DNA from: Bacteroidales bacterium
GTDB taxonomy: Bacteria; Bacteroidota; Bacteroidia; Bacteroidales; VadinHA17
Direction of reading: 5' to 3'
DNA length: 49,821 bases
NCBI GenBank assembly: GCA_021157415.1
Contig: JAGGWN010000025.1
Span: 1-49,821 of the forward strand
Shown: positions 45,349 through 49,821 of the stretch, one piece after another
How the letters are laid out: each line of letters starts with the position of its first letter
Position numbering within the stretch: position 1 is the first letter of the stretch
Program-made: the position numbers and the translations under genes
The notes under the pieces: model-generated
Told to the model about the DNA's origin: nothing
Database searches by the model: none
What the model saw: the letters and a program-made list of their open reading frames with translations, nothing else

Positions 45349-45483
45349 TGTCGATCATTAATTAGAAGACTGTACGCAAAGCATTTGGCCCTTTTAAAAA
45401 ATAGCTTTGCGGGATAAATATAAGCAACTTCTCCGAATTTTCTTTTTGAATGTGTACTTTTACCTCCTCTTTTAACAGAAAAA

Positions 45484-46176
45484 ATGAAGATTCAATATCT
45501 GCAATTTACGGAAGGGGCAGAAAGAGCCAGAGGTATTGCCGTGATCATTGATGTGTTCAGAGCTTTTTCCACATCCTGTTATCTGTATGGTCAGGGCGCA
45601 CAAAATATCCTGGTTACAGATTCGGTGGAAGATGCCTATCGTTACAAAACAGACCATCCGGACACTCTTTTGATTGGCGAAAGAAATGAACAAATGATTG
45701 ATGGATTTGATTATGGGAACTCCCCCTCTGCCATTATCAAAAAGGATTTCAGGAACACCACCGTTATTCTAACCACCAGTGCCGGCACCAAAGGTTTGGT
45801 AAAGGCTTCCGGTGCCGACAAAGTGCTGGCAGCCGGATTCGTCAATGCGCCGGCGACAGCTGCTTTTTTAAGCTACCAGAACCCTGAAACCGTCAGTTTG
45901 GTGGCCATGGGATATAATGCGGTAATCCCTGCAGATGAAGACCGTCTTTGCGCAGAGTATATCAGTGCTTTGCTGAAAGGGAAAAACCCGGATTTTCAAC
46001 CCATGAAAGAAGTAATCAGAAACGGTACCGGTGCCCGCTTTTTCGATCCGGAAAACCGAAACTCTCCCGAAGAAGATTTTTCCCTCTGCCTGCAGCCCGG
46101 ACGCTTTCCATATGTTCTGGAAGCCATCCCATGGAGAAATTTTATCTACCTGAAAAAAACCGAAATTAATCCGTGA
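45484..46176 (+). CDS. comB: 2-phosphosulfolactate phosphatase (ComB family)
   Basis: This 230-residue protein matches ComB: 'AVIIDVFRAFSTSCYLYGQG' (about residues 19-38), 'LLIGERNEQMIDGFDYGNSP' (about 60-79), 'VILTTSAGTKGL' (about 92-103) and 'AMGYNAVIPADEDRLCAEYI' near 140. ComB removes phosphate from 2-phosphosulfolactate, giving sulfolactate, first described in coenzyme M synthesis. In bacteria it marks sulfonate metabolism. No ComA (phosphosulfolactate synthase) or ComC lies in the window, so the bacterial role here is open. The next gene starts 7 bases after its stop. Confidence 0.9.
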   Translation: MKIQYLQFTEGAERARGIAVIIDVFRAFSTSCYLYGQGAQNILVTDSVEDAYRYKTDHPDTLLIGERNEQMIDGFDYGNSPSAIIKKDFRNTTVILTTSAGTKGLVKASGADKVLAAGFVNAPATAAFLSYQNPETVSLVAMGYNAVIPADEDRLCAEYISALLKGKNPDFQPMKEVIRNGTGARFFDPENRNSPEEDFSLCLQPGRFPYVLEAIPWRNFIYLKKTEINP

Positions 46177-46183
46177 TTTCAAA

Positions 46184-47320
46184 ATGACAGATACAGAAGC
46201 CTTCGTCAGATCCATTCAACGCCCCACCCTTTTGGTGAATGAATCCATCTGCCGCAACAATATCGAAAGGATGTCTGCTCTGGCACAACGTAGCGGAATC
46301 ACTTTCAGGCCCCACTTCAAGACCCATCAATCAGCCTCCATCGGAACATGGTTCAGAGAAAACGGAGTCTTTTCCATAACGGTTTCCAGCCTGACGATGG
46401 CCCGGTACTTTGCCGGTCATCATTGGAAAGACATCACAGTGGCTTTCCCCGTAAATCTGCGGGAAATAAATGAGATCAATACACTGGCTGAAAAAATTCA
46501 GCTGAATCTGCTTGCAGATCATCCGGTAGTAATAAAGACCCTTGCCGGACAACTAAAACATGAAACAGGGATATTTATTGAGGTGGATACGGGTTCCCAT
46601 CGTACAGGTGTAAACTGGGAGAATACGGATATGATCGATGCATTACTGGAAACGATTGGCAAGTCCGGAATTTTACGGTTTCGGGGATTTCTTTCGCATA
46701 CCGGAAACATTTATTCGGCCTCTTCAAAAAATGAAATAATCAGGTTGCATAGAACGGCCACAGACCGCATGAACTTCTTAAAAGAAAGATACCTGGGTTC
46801 TTTTCCTGATTTGATCTTGTCGCTGGGTGATACACCGTCATTCAGCCTAACAGACACTGTCCGCAATATTGATGAGATGAGACCCGGCAATTTTGTTTTT
46901 TACGATCTGATGCAACAGCAGTTGGGCGCCTGTTCCTACGAGGATATTGCCGTAGCGGTAGCCTGTCCCGTAGTAGCTTCCTATCCGGAAAGAAATGAAT
47001 TGGTCGTTTATGGTGGTGCTATCCATTTTTCAAAAGAACACCTGATACAGGAAAAACAAAAAATCTATGGACTGGCTGTCCGGTTTACGGAGAATAAATG
47101 GGTGCCGCTGGAACCGGCTGCGCCATTGACAGCCTTATCTCAGGAACACGGCATACTGCATATGGACAACCGGCAAATAGCTGCTTTTCAGCCCGGTGAT
47201 CTGATATATATTCTTCCGGTGCATTCCTGTCTTACAGCAAACCTGATGGGGAAATATCTGACTACCACGGGGAAAGAGCTCGACCATATGAACGGATCAT
47301 ATGAACCTTTTCATTTATGA
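46184..47320 (+). CDS. D-threonine/D-serine aldolase-like PLP protein (alanine racemase N-terminal fold)
   Basis: This 378-residue cytoplasmic protein has a fold-III PLP barrel. Lys46 in 'FRPHFKTHQ' is the likely Schiff-base lysine, with 'FIEVDTGSHRTGV' and 'FLSHTGNIY' in the barrel. The C-terminal domain ends with the divalent-metal pair His347 and Cys349 in 'LPVHSCLTANLM', as in metal-dependent D-threonine aldolase and D-serine dehydratase. Reactions in this family cleave or dehydrate D-3-hydroxyamino acids. The exact substrate cannot be told. It overlaps no other gene but is tightly coupled to comB (7 bases), and tlpA-like follows 27 bases later. Confidence 0.88.
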   Translation: MTDTEAFVRSIQRPTLLVNESICRNNIERMSALAQRSGITFRPHFKTHQSASIGTWFRENGVFSITVSSLTMARYFAGHHWKDITVAFPVNLREINEINTLAEKIQLNLLADHPVVIKTLAGQLKHETGIFIEVDTGSHRTGVNWENTDMIDALLETIGKSGILRFRGFLSHTGNIYSASSKNEIIRLHRTATDRMNFLKERYLGSFPDLILSLGDTPSFSLTDTVRNIDEMRPGNFVFYDLMQQQLGACSYEDIAVAVACPVVASYPERNELVVYGGAIHFSKEHLIQEKQKIYGLAVRFTENKWVPLEPAAPLTALSQEHGILHMDNRQIAAFQPGDLIYILPVHSCLTANLMGKYLTTTGKELDHMNGSYEPFHL

Positions 47321-47347
47321 ATATTTACGTTAATAATCAATAATCTT

Positions 47348-47959
47348 ATGAGTAAGCTCCGGGAAAAAGTTAAAAATTATTTCAAAAAGAAAAAGACCGT
47401 CTCCATTGTTTTGGATTTTCTGTTTTATGCCCTGATCATATTATTCATTATTCCCGGCACCCGGAAAACGATCCTGCCTGTTTTCATGCGTACCATCCTG
47501 CATCCGCCACTGAAAAAAGTATCTACCATGCCTTTGCAAAAAATCACGGAAAATGATTATCAATGGCCCCTGAATAATTTGGACGGGGAACAGGTTTTTC
47601 TTGGTGATTTTAAACAACAGGTCTTGTTCATCAATTTCTGGGCTACCTGGTGTCCTCCCTGCCGGGCAGAAATGCCGGGGATCCAAAAACTTTATGAAAA
47701 ATATGGCGACAAGGTGAAATTTCTCATGATTACCGCCGAAGATCCCGGCATTGTAAAAACCTATCTGGCAAAAAACAGTTACACTTTTCCCATTTATCTG
47801 CAGAAATACAAAGCCCCTGTGGTATTCCGGTCCAGTTCCATCCCGGCCACCTTTATTGTGGATACCAAAGGGGGTATTGTGCTGGTACACAAAGGGGCCA
47901 GTAAGTGGAATTCCGGGAAAATTGAACATTTGCTGGATACGCTGATTGCTGAAAAGTAA
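47348..47959 (+). CDS. TlpA-like membrane-anchored thioredoxin
   Basis: This 203-residue protein has one N-terminal membrane helix (about residues 18-36) and a periplasmic thioredoxin domain. The active site is Cys102-Pro-Pro-Cys105 in 'FWATWCPPCRAEM', with a cis-proline in 'SSIPATFIVDTKG'. It would reduce or oxidise disulfides in the periplasm, for example in cytochrome or lipoprotein maturation. It probably ends the comB unit. A 12-base palindrome ATAACCGGTTAT lies just after it (47978-47989), between it and the convergent helicase gene. Confidence 0.93.
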   Translation: MSKLREKVKNYFKKKKTVSIVLDFLFYALIILFIIPGTRKTILPVFMRTILHPPLKKVSTMPLQKITENDYQWPLNNLDGEQVFLGDFKQQVLFINFWATWCPPCRAEMPGIQKLYEKYGDKVKFLMITAEDPGIVKTYLAKNSYTFPIYLQKYKAPVVFRSSSIPATFIVDTKGGIVLVHKGASKWNSGKIEHLLDTLIAEK

Positions 47960-47995
47960 AAAGGGGAACGGGAAGGAATAACCGGTTATAGCAGT

Positions 47996-49821
47996 TTATT
48001 CGAACAGCCCGGAGATTTCTTCCTTGCTCAGTTTTTTTAGCAGCGACTCTTCCGTCTGCATGATATTCGCAGCAAGATGGGCTTTTTTCTGCTGATAAAG
48101 CATGATTTTCTCCTCGATGCTATCCTTGCTGATCATCTTATACACCATCACCTTGCGGGATTGTCCGATACGATGGGTACGGTCAACGGCCTGTCGTTCC
48201 ACTGCCGGATTCCACCAGGGATCCAGGATCATGACATAATCGGCTGCCACCAGGTTCAACCCGAACCCTCCGGCCATGATTGAGATAAGAAAAATACGTA
48301 TATCTTCTCTTTCCTGAAATTGCTTAACGGCTTCTTTCCTTTTTGTCTGGGTAACACTGCCTGTTAACATAACATAAGGGACACCCTCTTTTCTGAATTG
48401 ATGCTCAAACAACTGCAATATCTTTACAAAAGAAGAAAAGATCAGGATCTTATGCCCCTCACTGGCAACGGTATGAATCATTTCAATGGCCTCCTCAAAC
48501 TTTCCGGAATCACCCGGATAAGAAGGATCTACAAGTACGGGATGATTAGCTGCCAGACGCAACCGTGTCAGACCCTGCAGGACAGGGATCATCATGGAGG
48601 AAGCACCTCCCTCACTCATAAGCTTCAATACGGCATTACGTACTTTTGCCTTCTCTTCTTCATAGAAATGCTGCTGATCATCACTCATCTCCGTAAAGAT
48701 CCGTTGTACGGCCAGATCAGGTAGATCGGAAGCTACTTCTTCCTTGGTGCGACGCAATATAAAAGGCTGTATCAGCAAACGCAGTTTCTGCAAGACCTTT
48801 TCATCCTGTTGTTTTTCTACAGGAAAAACAAATTTATCCTGGAAAAAGCGGTAGCTCCCCAGTAAACCCGGGTTGATGAACTGCATCTGGGCCCACAGAT
48901 CATTGAGCGAGTTCTCCACCGGGGTTCCGGTAAGCACGATTTTCTGAGAAGCACGTATCTGCATAACAGCCTTGAAAATAAGAGAATCCGGATTTTTAAT
49001 GTAACGGCTTTCATCCAGCACCACAAGATCAAACACACGTCGTGCAAAAAGGGCAATGTCTTTACGCAACAACCCGTATGTTACCAGGACGACATCATAG
49101 ACATCAAAATATTCAAAATATTTTTCCCTGTTTGTCCCGGCGTAAACAAAAACCCGCAATCCGGGAGCAAAACGATTGATCTCTTCTACCCAGTTAAATA
49201 CCAGAGACTTGGGCACCACAATCAAACTAAGGGTAGCAGGCTCTTCACCGGTATATTGCTTTTCCGTGCTTTGCTCTTCAAACAAATTTAACTGTATGGC
49301 TTCGTCTTTTGGGGGTTCCCTTCCGCCGGGAAAAGACATCCCCGTATTATTTTTATGCTTCGTAATCTTCCGGATCAGGGCAATGGACTGTACGGTCTTG
49401 CCAAGTCCCATATCATCAGCCAGGCATCCTCCAAAACCATATTTCCTCAGGTTCATCATCCATCCGTATCCTTTTCGCTGATAAGGCCGCATGTCTGCAT
49501 TAAAACCTTCCGGTAAGGGATAAGCTTCCTGCTTCTCAAGCATGGATATGATCCTATTTTGGATATCATGCCTGTCAGCCACCCCGGGTGTCTTCTCCAG
49601 CAATGAGAGATGATGCTTCCGGATTCTGATCTCCTCGCCGTTAAATTCTCCGAATTGTAACAGGTCTTCATATTCAGCAAACCATTCCTCCGGAATAACA
49701 GCTACAGAACCATCCGGTAATACATACTCCCGGATCTTGTTCAGGATATGATCTTTCAGGCGTATGAAAGGGATTCTGTACGACCCGAACTGCACTTCAG
49801 CCCGTAAATCAACCCAGTCGA
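47996..49821 (-). CDS. SNF2/RapA-type helicase, C-terminal part (cut by window end)
   Basis: The frame is open to the last base, so the N-terminus lies beyond the window; about 607 residues are seen. Helicase motifs follow in order: I 'ADDMGLGKTVQSIALI', Ia 'VVPKSLVFNWVEEI', II 'VLDESRYIKN' (DESR in place of the more common DEAQ/DEAH), III 'LTGTPVENSLNDLWAQM', V 'LISIMAGGFGLNLVAADYV' and VI 'QAVDRTHRIGQ'. Such bacterial Swi2/Snf2 ATPases translocate on double-stranded DNA. Many Bacteroidota carry this long form with an N-terminal SWIM or SNF2-associated domain, not visible here. Its role (repair, transcription recycling or defence) is not clear from context. Confidence 0.93.
   Translation of the reverse strand, partial: DWVDLRAEVQFGSYRIPFIRLKDHILNKIREYVLPDGSVAVIPEEWFAEYEDLLQFGEFNGEEIRIRKHHLSLLEKTPGVADRHDIQNRIISMLEKQEAYPLPEGFNADMRPYQRKGYGWMMNLRKYGFGGCLADDMGLGKTVQSIALIRKITKHKNNTGMSFPGGREPPKDEAIQLNLFEEQSTEKQYTGEEPATLSLIVVPKSLVFNWVEEINRFAPGLRVFVYAGTNREKYFEYFDVYDVVLVTYGLLRKDIALFARRVFDLVVLDESRYIKNPDSLIFKAVMQIRASQKIVLTGTPVENSLNDLWAQMQFINPGLLGSYRFFQDKFVFPVEKQQDEKVLQKLRLLIQPFILRRTKEEVASDLPDLAVQRIFTEMSDDQQHFYEEEKAKVRNAVLKLMSEGGASSMMIPVLQGLTRLRLAANHPVLVDPSYPGDSGKFEEAIEMIHTVASEGHKILIFSSFVKILQLFEHQFRKEGVPYVMLTGSVTQTKRKEAVKQFQEREDIRIFLISIMAGGFGLNLVAADYVMILDPWWNPAVERQAVDRTHRIGQSRKVMVYKMISKDSIEEKIMLYQQKKAHLAANIMQTEESLLKKLSKEEISGLFE

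Noticed and set aside
1-49821. CRISPR arrays, rRNA genes or insertion sequences
   Set aside because: No regularly spaced direct repeats, no rRNA-like sequence and no transposase gene were recognised in the window.

Overview
The window reads as a chromosomal segment of an anaerobic member of the Bacteroidota, most likely order Bacteroidales or a close relative. The evidence is: a conserved rpmB-rpmG-DUF4295-ftsY-rimO block (DUF4295 is a Bacteroidota marker); several promoters of the Bacteroidota type (TTTG, 19 bases, TAnnTTTG); a TonB-dependent receptor; a DUF5916 outer-membrane protein; a CotH protein with a C-terminal type IX secretion sorting domain; and an oxygen-sensitive glycyl radical enzyme. 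Base composition looks moderate in G+C (about the mid 40s percent, by eye), except for one clearly A+T-rich gene (CotH, 42233-43945) and one short G+C-rich stretch before cinA. Both ends of the window cut genes: a TonB-dependent receptor on the left and an SNF2-type helicase on the right.

Layout. 1-9938 (+): an envelope gene cluster made of a TonB-dependent receptor, an FtsX-like permease and its LolD-like ATPase, a 1457-residue multidomain beta-propeller lipoprotein, an exported protein of unknown family and a tail-anchored lipoprotein with a CxC motif. 10003-13650: a divergent pair, DUF5916 protein and CE15-like esterase. 13900-24919: housekeeping genes (cinA, rpmB, rpmG, DUF4295, ftsY, rimO, clpC, gyrA, a TPR protein). 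25038-26478 (-): DUF2752 protein and a polytopic membrane protein. 26652-31735 (+): a tight four-gene operon with a textbook promoter, encoding a glycyl-radical activase, a YbiW-like glycyl radical enzyme, a ROK sugar kinase and a DeoR regulator. It is followed by a cold-shock gene (-) and a GntP-type permease (+). 33667-39289 (-): DUF3108 protein, AGCS amino-acid symporter and a two-gene molybdopterin oxidoreductase. 39464-41052: an SDR enzyme, tRNA-Lys(TTT) and a small unknown gene. 41095-49821: MEMO-like lipoprotein, CotH protein, YihY/BrkB protein, comB, a D-threonine-aldolase-like PLP protein, a TlpA-like thioredoxin and an SNF2 helicase.

The most interesting system is the 26652-31735 operon. 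The lyase and activase resemble E. coli YbiW and YbiY, which open the ring of 1,5-anhydroglucitol-6-phosphate in the radical 'anhydroglycolysis' route. Here they sit in an operon with a ROK kinase whose usual GCLE glutamate is a methionine, the position expected to meet the anomeric oxygen that 1,5-anhydro sugars lack. The inference is a route in which a free anhydro-sugar is imported, phosphorylated by the kinase and split by the radical enzyme under DeoR control. The aldolase and the reductase needed to finish such a pathway are not in the window. The second point of interest is the left-hand envelope cluster. Its large lipoprotein appears to carry a methyltransferase-like Rossmann domain between two beta-propellers, followed by chitobiase C-terminal-like and PA14-like domains.
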